DNA from: Eledone cirrhosa
Taxonomy: Eukaryota > Mollusca > Cephalopoda > Octopoda > Eledonidae
Length of the DNA: 64,000 nucleotides
Direction: 5' to 3'
Assembly (NCBI GenBank): GCA_964016885.1
Contig: OZ024741.1
Coordinates: 24,882,374-24,946,373 of the forward strand
A model generated the notes under the pieces. The model was given only the letters and a program-made list of their open reading frames with translations, had not been told where the DNA came from and searched no databases. Positions 11,851 to 25,605 of the stretch are shown in pieces. Within the stretch, counting starts at the first letter, position 1. Each line of letters begins with the position of its first letter. The position numbers and the translations under genes were made by a program.

Positions 11851-14800
11851 GTAATGAAAGGGTTAAACAACATAGACAGTGTCTTTTATTAGAAATATGG
11901 TAATGAAAGGGTTAAGCAACATAGACAGTGTCTTTTATTAGAAATATGGTAATGAAAGGTTTAAACAACATAGACAGTGTCTTTTATTAGAAATATGATA
12001 ATGAAAGGATTAAACAACATAGAGAGTGTCTTTTATTAGATATAGGGTAATGAATGTGTTAAACAACATAGACAGTGTCTTTTATTAGAAATATGGTAAT
12101 GAAAGGTTTAAACAACATAGACAGTGTGTTTTATTAGAAATATGGTAATGCAAGGGTTAAACAACATAGACAGTGTGTTTTATTAGAAATATGATAATGA
12201 AAGGGTTAAAAAACATAGACAGTGTCTTGTATTAGAAATATGGTAATGAAAGGGTTAAACAACATAGACAGTGTCTTTTATTAGAAATATGGTAATGAAA
12301 GGGTTAAACAACATAGACAGTGTCTTTTATTAGAAATATGGTAATGAAAGGTTTAAACAACATAGACAGTGTCTTTTATTAGAAATATGGTAACGAAAGG
12401 GTTAAACAACATAGACAGTGTCTTTTATTGGAAATATGATAATGAAAGGGTTAAACAACATAGACAGTGTCTTTTATTAGAAATATGGTAATGAAAGGGT
12501 TAAACAACATGGACAGTGTCTTTTATTAGAAATATGGTAATGAAAGGGTTAAACAACATAGACAGTGTCTTTTATTAGAAATATGATAATGAAAGGGTTA
12601 AACAACATAGACAGTGTCTTTTATTAGAAATATGGTAATGAAAGGGTTAAACAACATAGACAGTGTCTTTTATTAGAAATATGGTAATGAAAGAGTTAAA
12701 CAACATAGACAGTGTCTTTTATTAGAAATATGGTAATGAAAGGGTTAAACAACATAGACAGTGTGTTTTATTAGACATATGGTAATGAAAGGGTTAAACA
12801 ACATAGACAGTGTCTTTTATTAGATATAGGGTAATGAAAGGGTTAAACAACGTAGACAGTGTCTTTTATTAGAAATATGGTAATGAAAGGTTTAAACAAC
12901 ATAGACAGTGTGTTTTATTAGAAATATGGTAATGAAAGCGTTAAACAACATAGACAGTGTCTTTTATTAGAAATATGGTAATGAAAGGGTTAAACAACAT
13001 AGACAGTGTCTTTTATTAGAAATATGATAATGAAAGGGTTAAACAACATAGACAGTGTCTTTTATTAGATATAGGGTAATGAATGTGTTAAACAACATAG
13101 ACAGTGTCTTTTATTAGAAATATGGTAATGAAAGGGTTAAACAACATAGACAGTGTCTTTTATTAGAAATATGGTAATGAAAGGGTTAAACAACATAGAC
13201 AGTGTCTTTTATTAGAAATGTGGTAATGAAAGTGTTAAACAACATAGACAGTGTCTTTTATTAGAAATGTGGTAATGAAAGGGTTAAACAACATAGACAG
13301 TGTCTTTTATTAGATATAGGGTAATGAAAGGGTTAAACAACATAGACAGTGTCTTTTATTAGAAATATGGTAATGAAAGGGTTAAACAACATGGACAGTG
13401 TCTTTTATTAGAAATATGGTAATGAAAGGGTTAAACAACATAGACAGTATCTTTTATTAGAAATATGGTAATGAAAGGGTTAAACAACATAGACAGTGTC
13501 TTTTATTAGAAATATGGTAATGAAAGGGTTAAACAACATGGACAGTGTCTTTTATTAGAAATATGGTAATGAAAGGGTTAAACAACATAGACAGTATCTT
13601 TTATTAGAAATATGGTAATGAAAGGGTTAAACAACATAGACAGTGTCTTTTATTAGAAATATGGTAATGAAAGGGTTAAACAACATAGACAGTGTCTTTT
13701 ATTAGAAATATGGTAATGCAAGAGTTAAACAACATAGACAGTGTCTTTTATTAGAAATATGGTAATGAAAGGGTTAAACAACATAGATAGTGTCTTTCAT
13801 TAGAAATATGGTAATGAAAGGGTTAAATTACATAGGCAATGTCTTCTATTAGAAATATCATAATGAAAGGGTTAAACAACATAGACAGTGTCTTTTATTA
13901 GAAATATGGTAATGAAAGTGTTAAACAACATAGACAGTGTCTTTTATTAGAAATATGGTAATGAAAGTGTTAAACAACATAGACAGTGTCTTTTATTAGA
14001 AATGTGGTAATGAAAGTGTTAAACAACATAGACAGTATCTTTTATTAGAAATGTGGTAATGAAAGTGTTAAACAACATAGACAGTATCTTTTATTAGAAA
14101 TGTGGTAATGAAAGGGATAAACAACATAGACAGTGTCTTTTATTAGAAATATGATAAGGAAAGGGTTAAACAACATAGACAGTGTCTTTTATTAGATATA
14201 GGGTAATGAATGTGTTAAACAACATAGACAGTGTCTTTTATTAGAAATATGGTAATGAAAGGGTTAAACAACATAGACAGTGTCTTTTATTAGAAATATG
14301 GTAATGAAAGAGTTAAACAACATAGGCAGTGTCTTTTATTAGAAATATGGTAATGAAAGGGTTAAACAACATAGACAGTGTGTTTTATTAGACATATGGT
14401 AATGAAAGGGTTAAACAACATAGAAAGTGTCTTTTATTAGATATAGGGTAATGAAAGTGTTAAACAACATAGACAGTGTCTTGTATTAGAAATATGGTAA
14501 TGAAAGTGTTAAACAACATAGACAGTGTCTTTTATTAGAAATATGGTAATGAAAGGGTTAAACAACATAGACAGTGTCTTTTATTAGAAATATGGTAATG
14601 AAAGGGTTAAACAACATAGACAGTGTCTTTCATTAGAAATATGGTAATGAAAGGTTTAAACAACATAGACAGTGTGTTTTATTAGAAATATGGTAATGAA
14701 AGGGTTAAACAACATAGACAGTGTCTTTTATTAGAAATATGGTAATGAAAGGGTTAAACAACATAGACAGTGTCTTTTATTAGATATAGGGTAATGAAAG

Positions 14801-15830
14801 GGTTAAACAACATAGACAGTGTCTTTTATTAGAAATATGGTAATGAAAGGGTTAAACAACATAGATAGTGTCTTTTATTAGAAATATGGTAATGAAAGGG
14901 TTAAACAACATAGACAGTGTCTTTTATTAGATATAGGGTAATGAAAGGGTTAAACAACATAGACAGTGTCTTTTATTAGAAATATGGTAATGAAAGGGTT
15001 AAGCAACATAGACAGTGTCTTTTATTAGAAATATGGTAATGAAAGGTTTAAACAACATAGACAGTGTCTTTTATTAGAAATATGGTAATGAAAGGGTTAA
15101 ACAACATAGACAGTGTCTTTTATTAGAAATATGGTAATGAAAGAGTTAAACAACATAGACAGTGTCTTTTATTAGAAATATGGTAATGAAAGGGTTAAAC
15201 AACATAGACAGTGTGTTTTGTTAGACATATGGTAATGAAAGGGTTAAACAACGTAGACAGTGTCTTTTATTAGATATAGGGTAATGAAAGTGTTAAACAA
15301 CATAGACTGTGTCTTTTATTAGAAATATGGTAATGAAAGGGTTAAACAACATAGACAGTGTCTTTTATTAGAAATATGGTAATGAAAGGGTTAAACAACA
15401 TAGACAGTGTGTTTTATTAGAAATATGGTAATGAAAGGGTTAAACAACATAGACAGTGTCTTTTATTAGAAATATGGTAATGAAAGGGTTAAACAACATA
15501 GACAGTGTCTTTTATTAAATATAGGGTAATGAAAGTGTTAAAAAACATAGACAGTGTCTTTTATTAGAAATATAATAATGAAAGGGTTAAACAACAGAAA
15601 TATGGTAATGATAGGGTTAAACAACATAGACAGTGTCTTTTATTAGAAATATGATAATGAAAGGTTTAAACAACATAGACAGTGTCTTTTATTAGAAATA
15701 TTGTAATGAAAGGGTTAAACAACATAGACAGCGTCTTTTATTAGAAATATGGTAATGAAAGTGTTAAACAACATAGACAGTGTCTTTTATTAGAAATACA
15801 ACATAGACAGTGTGTTTTATTAGAAATATG
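11851..15830 (+). repeat. 3,980-bp tandem duplication, copy 1
   Basis: 11,851-15,879 matches 15,831-19,859 at an offset of 3,980 (80 full plus two 30-bp monomers). I noted five differences: 13,099 A versus 17,079 G, 14,158 G versus 18,138 T, 14,262 G versus 18,242 T, 14,413 A versus 18,393 G, and 15,253 G versus 19,233 A. Identity is therefore about 99.9% over 4 kb. Parts resemble the 4,470-bp block (TTACATAGG near 13,828; AAAGCGTT near 12,936), so both descend from common array segments. Confidence 0.92.
15566..15821 (+). repeat. Linked pair of 30-bp monomers
   Basis: Type-2 unit at 15,566-15,595 and type-1 unit at 15,792-15,821, separated by four full monomers. The interval includes a GATAGGG unit, a GGTTT unit and a TTGTAATG unit followed by an AGCGTC variant. 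Confidence 0.92.
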
Positions 15831-18800
15831 GTAATGAAAGGGTTAAACAACATAGACAGTGTCTTTTATTAGAAATATGGTAATGAAAGGGTTAAGCAAC
15901 ATAGACAGTGTCTTTTATTAGAAATATGGTAATGAAAGGTTTAAACAACATAGACAGTGTCTTTTATTAGAAATATGATAATGAAAGGATTAAACAACAT
16001 AGAGAGTGTCTTTTATTAGATATAGGGTAATGAATGTGTTAAACAACATAGACAGTGTCTTTTATTAGAAATATGGTAATGAAAGGTTTAAACAACATAG
16101 ACAGTGTGTTTTATTAGAAATATGGTAATGCAAGGGTTAAACAACATAGACAGTGTGTTTTATTAGAAATATGATAATGAAAGGGTTAAAAAACATAGAC
16201 AGTGTCTTGTATTAGAAATATGGTAATGAAAGGGTTAAACAACATAGACAGTGTCTTTTATTAGAAATATGGTAATGAAAGGGTTAAACAACATAGACAG
16301 TGTCTTTTATTAGAAATATGGTAATGAAAGGTTTAAACAACATAGACAGTGTCTTTTATTAGAAATATGGTAACGAAAGGGTTAAACAACATAGACAGTG
16401 TCTTTTATTGGAAATATGATAATGAAAGGGTTAAACAACATAGACAGTGTCTTTTATTAGAAATATGGTAATGAAAGGGTTAAACAACATGGACAGTGTC
16501 TTTTATTAGAAATATGGTAATGAAAGGGTTAAACAACATAGACAGTGTCTTTTATTAGAAATATGATAATGAAAGGGTTAAACAACATAGACAGTGTCTT
16601 TTATTAGAAATATGGTAATGAAAGGGTTAAACAACATAGACAGTGTCTTTTATTAGAAATATGGTAATGAAAGAGTTAAACAACATAGACAGTGTCTTTT
16701 ATTAGAAATATGGTAATGAAAGGGTTAAACAACATAGACAGTGTGTTTTATTAGACATATGGTAATGAAAGGGTTAAACAACATAGACAGTGTCTTTTAT
16801 TAGATATAGGGTAATGAAAGGGTTAAACAACGTAGACAGTGTCTTTTATTAGAAATATGGTAATGAAAGGTTTAAACAACATAGACAGTGTGTTTTATTA
16901 GAAATATGGTAATGAAAGCGTTAAACAACATAGACAGTGTCTTTTATTAGAAATATGGTAATGAAAGGGTTAAACAACATAGACAGTGTCTTTTATTAGA
17001 AATATGATAATGAAAGGGTTAAACAACATAGACAGTGTCTTTTATTAGATATAGGGTAATGAATGTGTTAAACAACATGGACAGTGTCTTTTATTAGAAA
17101 TATGGTAATGAAAGGGTTAAACAACATAGACAGTGTCTTTTATTAGAAATATGGTAATGAAAGGGTTAAACAACATAGACAGTGTCTTTTATTAGAAATG
17201 TGGTAATGAAAGTGTTAAACAACATAGACAGTGTCTTTTATTAGAAATGTGGTAATGAAAGGGTTAAACAACATAGACAGTGTCTTTTATTAGATATAGG
17301 GTAATGAAAGGGTTAAACAACATAGACAGTGTCTTTTATTAGAAATATGGTAATGAAAGGGTTAAACAACATGGACAGTGTCTTTTATTAGAAATATGGT
17401 AATGAAAGGGTTAAACAACATAGACAGTATCTTTTATTAGAAATATGGTAATGAAAGGGTTAAACAACATAGACAGTGTCTTTTATTAGAAATATGGTAA
17501 TGAAAGGGTTAAACAACATGGACAGTGTCTTTTATTAGAAATATGGTAATGAAAGGGTTAAACAACATAGACAGTATCTTTTATTAGAAATATGGTAATG
17601 AAAGGGTTAAACAACATAGACAGTGTCTTTTATTAGAAATATGGTAATGAAAGGGTTAAACAACATAGACAGTGTCTTTTATTAGAAATATGGTAATGCA
17701 AGAGTTAAACAACATAGACAGTGTCTTTTATTAGAAATATGGTAATGAAAGGGTTAAACAACATAGATAGTGTCTTTCATTAGAAATATGGTAATGAAAG
17801 GGTTAAATTACATAGGCAATGTCTTCTATTAGAAATATCATAATGAAAGGGTTAAACAACATAGACAGTGTCTTTTATTAGAAATATGGTAATGAAAGTG
17901 TTAAACAACATAGACAGTGTCTTTTATTAGAAATATGGTAATGAAAGTGTTAAACAACATAGACAGTGTCTTTTATTAGAAATGTGGTAATGAAAGTGTT
18001 AAACAACATAGACAGTATCTTTTATTAGAAATGTGGTAATGAAAGTGTTAAACAACATAGACAGTATCTTTTATTAGAAATGTGGTAATGAAAGGGATAA
18101 ACAACATAGACAGTGTCTTTTATTAGAAATATGATAATGAAAGGGTTAAACAACATAGACAGTGTCTTTTATTAGATATAGGGTAATGAATGTGTTAAAC
18201 AACATAGACAGTGTCTTTTATTAGAAATATGGTAATGAAAGTGTTAAACAACATAGACAGTGTCTTTTATTAGAAATATGGTAATGAAAGAGTTAAACAA
18301 CATAGGCAGTGTCTTTTATTAGAAATATGGTAATGAAAGGGTTAAACAACATAGACAGTGTGTTTTATTAGACATATGGTAATGAAAGGGTTGAACAACA
18401 TAGAAAGTGTCTTTTATTAGATATAGGGTAATGAAAGTGTTAAACAACATAGACAGTGTCTTGTATTAGAAATATGGTAATGAAAGTGTTAAACAACATA
18501 GACAGTGTCTTTTATTAGAAATATGGTAATGAAAGGGTTAAACAACATAGACAGTGTCTTTTATTAGAAATATGGTAATGAAAGGGTTAAACAACATAGA
18601 CAGTGTCTTTCATTAGAAATATGGTAATGAAAGGTTTAAACAACATAGACAGTGTGTTTTATTAGAAATATGGTAATGAAAGGGTTAAACAACATAGACA
18701 GTGTCTTTTATTAGAAATATGGTAATGAAAGGGTTAAACAACATAGACAGTGTCTTTTATTAGATATAGGGTAATGAAAGGGTTAAACAACATAGACAGT

Positions 18801-19859
18801 GTCTTTTATTAGAAATATGGTAATGAAAGGGTTAAACAACATAGATAGTGTCTTTTATTAGAAATATGGTAATGAAAGGGTTAAACAACATAGACAGTGT
18901 CTTTTATTAGATATAGGGTAATGAAAGGGTTAAACAACATAGACAGTGTCTTTTATTAGAAATATGGTAATGAAAGGGTTAAGCAACATAGACAGTGTCT
19001 TTTATTAGAAATATGGTAATGAAAGGTTTAAACAACATAGACAGTGTCTTTTATTAGAAATATGGTAATGAAAGGGTTAAACAACATAGACAGTGTCTTT
19101 TATTAGAAATATGGTAATGAAAGAGTTAAACAACATAGACAGTGTCTTTTATTAGAAATATGGTAATGAAAGGGTTAAACAACATAGACAGTGTGTTTTG
19201 TTAGACATATGGTAATGAAAGGGTTAAACAACATAGACAGTGTCTTTTATTAGATATAGGGTAATGAAAGTGTTAAACAACATAGACTGTGTCTTTTATT
19301 AGAAATATGGTAATGAAAGGGTTAAACAACATAGACAGTGTCTTTTATTAGAAATATGGTAATGAAAGGGTTAAACAACATAGACAGTGTGTTTTATTAG
19401 AAATATGGTAATGAAAGGGTTAAACAACATAGACAGTGTCTTTTATTAGAAATATGGTAATGAAAGGGTTAAACAACATAGACAGTGTCTTTTATTAAAT
19501 ATAGGGTAATGAAAGTGTTAAAAAACATAGACAGTGTCTTTTATTAGAAATATAATAATGAAAGGGTTAAACAACAGAAATATGGTAATGATAGGGTTAA
19601 ACAACATAGACAGTGTCTTTTATTAGAAATATGATAATGAAAGGTTTAAACAACATAGACAGTGTCTTTTATTAGAAATATTGTAATGAAAGGGTTAAAC
19701 AACATAGACAGCGTCTTTTATTAGAAATATGGTAATGAAAGTGTTAAACAACATAGACAGTGTCTTTTATTAGAAATACAACATAGACAGTGTGTTTTAT
19801 TAGAAATATGGTAATGAAAGGGTTAAACAACATAGACAGTGTCTTTTATTAGAAATATG
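15831..19859 (+). repeat. 3,980-bp tandem duplication, copy 2
   Basis: Second copy, ending where AATATGG becomes AATATGA at 19,860. Its private variants are CATGG at 17,079 and a GTTGAAC unit near 18,391. The tail runs directly into the 1,255-bp repeat and shares its first type-1 short unit. Confidence 0.92.
19546..19801 (+). repeat. Linked pair of 30-bp monomers
   Basis: Type-2 at 19,546-19,575 and type-1 at 19,772-19,801. This is the 3,980-bp-shifted copy of 15,566-15,821, with the same four intervening units. Confidence 0.92.
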
Positions 19860-20937
19860 ATAATGAAAGGGTTAAACAACATAGAGAGTGTCTTTTATTA
19901 GATATAGGGTAATGAATGTGTTAAACAACATAGACAGTGTCTTTTATTAGAAATATGGTAATGAAAGGGTTAAACAACATAGACAGTGTCTTTTATTCGA
20001 AATATGATAATGAAAGGGTTAAACAACATAGAGAGTGTCTTTTATTAGATATAGGGTAATGAATGTGTTAAACAACATAGACAGTGTCTTTTATTAGAAA
20101 TATGGTAATGAAAGGGTTAAACAACATAGACAGTGTCTTTTATTAGAAATATGGTAATGAAAGGGTTAGACAACATAGACAGTGTCATTTATTAGAAATA
20201 TGGTAATGAAAGGGTTAAACAACATAGACAGTGTCTTTTATTAGAAATATGGTAATGAAAGGGTTAAACAACATAGACAGTGTCTTTTATTAGAAATATG
20301 GTAATGAAAGGGTTAAACAACATAGACAGTGTCTTTTATTACAAATATGATAATGAAAGGGTTAAACAACATAGACAGTGTCTTTTATTAGAAATATGGT
20401 AATGAAAGGGTTAAACAACATAGACAGTGTCTTTTATTCGAAATATGATAATGAAAGGGTTAAACAACATAGAGAGTGTCTTTTATTAGATATAGGGTAA
20501 TGAATGTGTTAAACAACATAGACAGTGTCTTTTATTAGAAATATGGTAATGAAAGGGTTAAACAACATAGACAGTGTCTTTTATTAGATATAGGGTAATG
20601 AATGTGTTAAACAACATAGACAGTGTCTTTTATTAGAAATATGGTAATGAAAGGGTTAAACAACATAGACAGTGTCTTTTATTAGAAATATGGTAATGAA
20701 AGGGTTAAACAACATAGACAGTGTCTTTTATTAGAAATATGATAATGAAAGGGTTAAACAACATAGACAGTGTCTTTTATTAGATATAGGGTAATGAATG
20801 TGTTAAACAACATAGACAGTGTCTTTTATTAGAAATATGGTAATGAAATGATTAAACAACATAGACAGTGTCTTTTATTAGAAATATGGTAATGAAAGAG
20901 TTAAACAACATAGACAGTGTCTTTTATTAGAAATATG
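19683..20937 (+). repeat. 1,255-bp tandem duplication, copy 1
   Basis: About 19,683-20,846 matches 20,938-22,101 at an offset of 1,255 (25 full plus one 30-bp monomer). Shared markers include AGCGTC, the type-1 short unit, repeated AGAGAG/GAATGTG pairs, TTATTCGAAA, GTTAGACAAC with CATTTATT, and TTACAAATATG. Differences include GGGTTAGAC near 20,163 against GTGTTAGAC near 21,418, and AAATGATT near 20,847 against AAAGGGTT. Confidence 0.88.
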
Positions 20938-22100
20938 GTAATGAAAGGGTTAAACAACATAGACAGCGTCTTTTATTAGAAATATGGTAATGAAAGTGTT
21001 AAACAACATAGACAGTGTCTTTTATTAGAAATACAACATAGACAGTGTGTTTTATTAGAAATATGGTAATGAAAGGGTTAAACAACATAGACAGTGTCTT
21101 TTATTAGAAATATGATAATGAAAGGGTTAAACAACATAGAGAGTGTCTTTTATTAGATATAGGGTAATGAATGTGTTAAACAACATAGACAGTGTCTTTT
21201 ATTAGAAATATGGTAATGAAAGGGTTAAACAACATAGACAGTGTCTTTTATTCGAAATATGATAATGAAAGGGTTAAACAACATAGAGAGTGTCTTTTAT
21301 TAGATATAGGGTAATGAATGTGTTAAACAACATAGACAGTGTCTTTTATTAGAAATATGGTAATGAAAGGGTTAAACAACATAGACAGTGTCTTTTATTA
21401 GAAATATGGTAATGAAAGTGTTAGACAACATAGACAGTGTCATTTATTAGAAATATGGTAATGAAAGGGTTAAACAACATAGACAGTGTCTTTTATTAGA
21501 AATATGGTAATGAAAGGGTTAAACAACATAGACAGTGTCTTTTATTAGAAATATGGTAATGAAAGGGTTAAACAACATAGACAGTGTCTTTTATTACAAA
21601 TATGATAATGAAAGGGTTAAACAACATAGACAGTGTCTTTTATTAGAAATATGGTAATGAAAGGGTTAAACAACATAGACAGTGTCTTTTATTCGAAATA
21701 TGATAATGAAAGGGTTAAACAACATAGAGAGTGTCTTTTATTAGATATAGGGTAATGAATGTGTTAAACAACATAGACAGTGTCTTTTATTAGAAATATG
21801 GTAATGAAAGGGTTAAACAACATAGACAGTGTCTTTTATTAGATATAGGGTAATGAATGTGTTAAACAACATAGACAGTGTCTTTTATTAGAAATATGGT
21901 AATGAAAGGGTTAAACAACATAGACAGTGTCTTTTATTAGAAATATGGTAATGAAAGGGTTAAACAACATAGACAGTGTCTTTTATTAGAAATATGATAA
22001 TGAAAGGGTTAAACAACATAGACAGTGTCTTTTATTAGATATAGGGTAATGAATGTGTTAAACAACATAGACAGTGTCTTTTATTAGAAATATGGTAATG
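20938..22100 (+). repeat. 1,255-bp tandem duplication, copy 2
   Basis: Second copy of the 26-unit block. After about 22,100 it continues into a block with GAAAGAGTT, TTAGACATATGG and a GTTGAAC/CAGAGTC unit that is shared with 29,300-29,720 and 60,300-60,730. Confidence 0.87.
21027..21056 (+). repeat. 30-bp type-1 deleted monomer
   Basis: Copy of the 19,772 unit created by the 1,255-bp duplication. The linked type-2 unit lies outside the duplicated segment, so this unit stands alone. Confidence 0.92.
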
Positions 22101-24751
22101 AAAGGGTTAAACAACATAGACAGTGTCTTTTATTAGAAATATGGTAATGAAAGAGTTAAACAACATAGACAGTGTCTTTTATTAGAAATATGGTAATGAA
22201 AGGGTTAAACAACATAGACAGTGTGTTTTATTAGACATATGGTAATGAAAGGGTTAAACAACATAGACAGTGTCTTTTATTAGATATAGGGTAATGAAAG
22301 TGTTAAACAACATAGACAGTGTCTTGTATTAGAAATATGGTAATGAAAGTGTTGAACAACATAGACAGAGTCTTTTATTAGAAATATGGTAATGAAAGGG
22401 TTAAACAACATAGACAGTGTCTTTTATTAGAAATATGGTAATGAAAGGGTTAAACAACATAGACAGTGTCTTTTATTAGAAATATGGTAATGAAAGGTTT
22501 AAACAACATAGACAGTGTGTTTTATTAGAAATATGGTAATGAAAGGGTTAAACAACATAGACAGTGTCTTTTATTAGAAATATGGTAATGAAAGGGTTAA
22601 ACAACATAGACAGTGTCTTTTATTAGAAATAGGGTAATGAAAGGGTTAAACAACATAGACAGTGTCTTTTATTAGAAATATGATAATGAAAGGGTTAAAC
22701 AACATAGACAGTGTCTTTTATTAGAAATATGATAATGAAAGGGTTAAACAACATAGACAGTGTCTTTTATTAGAAATATGGTAATGAAAGGGTTAAACAA
22801 CATAGACAGTGTCTTGTATTAGAAATATGGTATTGAAAGGGTTAAACAACATAGACAGTGTCTTTTATTAGAAATATGGTAATGAAAGGGTTAAACAACA
22901 TAGACAGTGTCTTTTATTAGAAATATGGTAATGAAAGGGTTAAACAACATAGACAATGTCTTTTATTAGAAATATGGTAATGAAAGGGTTAAACAACATA
23001 GACAGTGTCTTTTATTAGATATAGGGTAATGAAAGGGTTAAACAACATAGACAGTGTCTTTTTTTAGAAATATGGTAATGAAAGGATTAAACAACATAGA
23101 CAGTGTCTTTTATTAGAAATATGGTAATGAAAGGGTTTAACAACATAAACAGTATCTTTTATTAGAAATGTGGTAATGAAAGGGTTAAACAACATAGACA
23201 GTGTCTTTTATTAGAAATATGGTAATGAAAGGGTTACACAACATAGACAGTGTCTTTTATTAGAAATATGGTAATGAAAGGGTTAAACAACATAGACAGT
23301 GTCTTTTATTAGAAATATGGTAATGAAAGGGTTAAACAACATAGACAGTGTCTTTTATTAGAAATATGATAATGAAAGGTTTAAACAACATAGACAGTGT
23401 CTTTTATTAGAAATATGGTAATGAAAGGGTTAAACAACATAGACAGTGTCTTTTATTAGAAATAGGGTAATGAAAGGGTTAAACAACATAGACAGTGTCT
23501 TTTATTAGAAATATGATAATGAAAGGGTTAAACAACATAGACAGTGTCTTTTATTAGAAATATGATAATGAAAGGGTTAAACAACATAGACAGTGTCTTT
23601 TATTAGAAATATGGTAATGAAAGGGTTAAACAACATAGACAGTGTCTTTTATTAGAAATATGGTAATGAAAGGGTTAAACAACATAGATAGTGTCTTTTA
23701 TTAGAAATATGGTAATGAAAGGGTTAAACAACATAGACAGTGTCTTTTATTAGAAATATGATAATGAAAGGGTTGAACAACATAGACAGTGTCTTTTATT
23801 AGAAATATGGTAATGAAAGAGTTAAACAACATAGACAGTGTCTTTTATTAGAAATATGATAATGAAAGGGTTAAAAAACATAGACAGTGTCTTGTATGAG
23901 AAATATGGTAATGAAAGGGTTAAACAACATAGACAGTGTCTTTTATTAGAAATATGGTAATGAAAGGGTTAAACAACATAGACAGTGTCTTTTATTAGAA
24001 ATATGATAATGAAAGGATTAAACAACATAGAGAGTGTCTTTTATTAGATATAGGGTAATGAATGTGTTAAACAACATAGACAGTGTCTTTTATTAGAAAT
24101 ATGGTAATGAAAGGTTTAAACAACATAGACAGTGTGTTTTATTAGAAATATGGTAATGCAAGGGTTAAACAACATAGACAGTGTGTTTTATTAGAAATAT
24201 GATAATGAAAGGGTTAAGAAACATAGACAGTGTCTTGTATTAGAAATATGGTAATGGAAGGGTTAAACAACATAGACAGTGTCTTTTATTAGAAATATGA
24301 TAATGAAAGGGTTAAACAACATAGACAGTGTCTTTTATTAGAAATATGGTAATGAAAGGTTTAAACAACATAGACAGTGTCTTTTATTAGAAATATGGTA
24401 ACGAAAGGGTTAAACAACATAGACAGTGTCTTTTATTGGAAATATGATAATGAAAGGGTTAAACAACATAGACAGTGTCTTTTATTAGAAATATGGTAAT
24501 GAAAGGGTTAAACAACATGGACAGTGTCTTTTATTAGAAATATGGTAATGAAAGGGTTAAACAACATAGACAGTGTCTTTTATTAGAAATATGATAATGA
24601 AAGGGTTAAACAACATAGACAGTGTCTTTTATTAGATATAGGGTAATGAATGTGTTAAACAACATAGACAGTGTCTTTTATTAGAAATATGGTAATGAAA
24701 GGGTTAAACAACATAGACAGTGTCTTTTATTAGAAATATGGTAATGAAAGA

Positions 24752-25605
24752 GTTAAACAACATAGACAGTGTCTTTTATTAGAAATATGGTAATGAAAGG
24801 GTTAAACAACATAGACAGTGTGTTTTATTAGACATATGGTAATGAAAGGGTTAAACAACATAGACAGTGTCTTTTATTAGATATAGGGTAATGAAAGTGT
24901 TAAACAACATAGACAGTGTCTTGTATTAGAAATATGGTAATGAAAGTGTTAAACAACATAGACAGTGTCTTTTATTAGAAATATGGTAATGAAAGGGTTA
25001 AACAACATAGACAGTGTCTTTTATTAGAAATATGGTAATGAAAGGTTTAAACAACATAGACAGTGTGTTTTATTAGAAATATGGTAATGAAAGCGTTAAA
25101 CAACATAGACAGTGTCTTTTATTAGAAATATGGTAATGAAAGGTTTAAACAACATAGACAGTGTCTTTTATTAGAAATATGGTAATGAAAGGGTTAAACA
25201 ACATAGACAGTGTGTTTTATTAGACATATGGTAATGAAAGGGTTAAACAACATAGACAGTGTCTTTTATTAGATATAGGGTAATGAAAGTGTTAAACAAC
25301 ATAGACAGTGTCTTGTATTAGAAATATGGTAATGAAAGTGTTAAACAACATAGACAGTGTCTTTTATTAGAAATATGGTAATGAAAGGGTTAAACAACAT
25401 AGACAGTGTCTTTTATTAGAAATATGGTAATGAAAGGTTTAAACAACATAGACAGTGTGTTTTATTAGAAATATGGTAATGAAAGCGTTAAACAACATAG
25501 ACAGTGTATTTTATTAGAAATATGGTAATGAAAGGTTTAAACAACATAGACAGTGTCTTTTATTAGAAATATGGTAATGAAAGGGTTAAACAACATAGAC
25601 AGTGT
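24752..25605 (+). repeat. 392-bp (8-monomer) tandem duplication
   Basis: 24,752-25,213 matches 25,144-25,605 at an offset of 392. The rare GAAAGCGTT unit occurs at about 25,089 and 25,481, and TTAGACATATGG plus AGATATAGGG units repeat in order. One difference is CTTTT against ATTTT near 25,508. Confidence 0.87.

Larger units (their letters stand above)
7833..11959 (+). repeat. 4,470-bp tandem duplication, copy 2
   Basis: Matches 3,363-7,489 with no mismatch found at the positions checked across its length. It ends where GGGTT becomes GGTTT at 11,960. It lacks the extra 343-bp repeat seen at the end of copy 1, so either that amplification followed the duplication or exchange removed it here. 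Confidence 0.93.
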
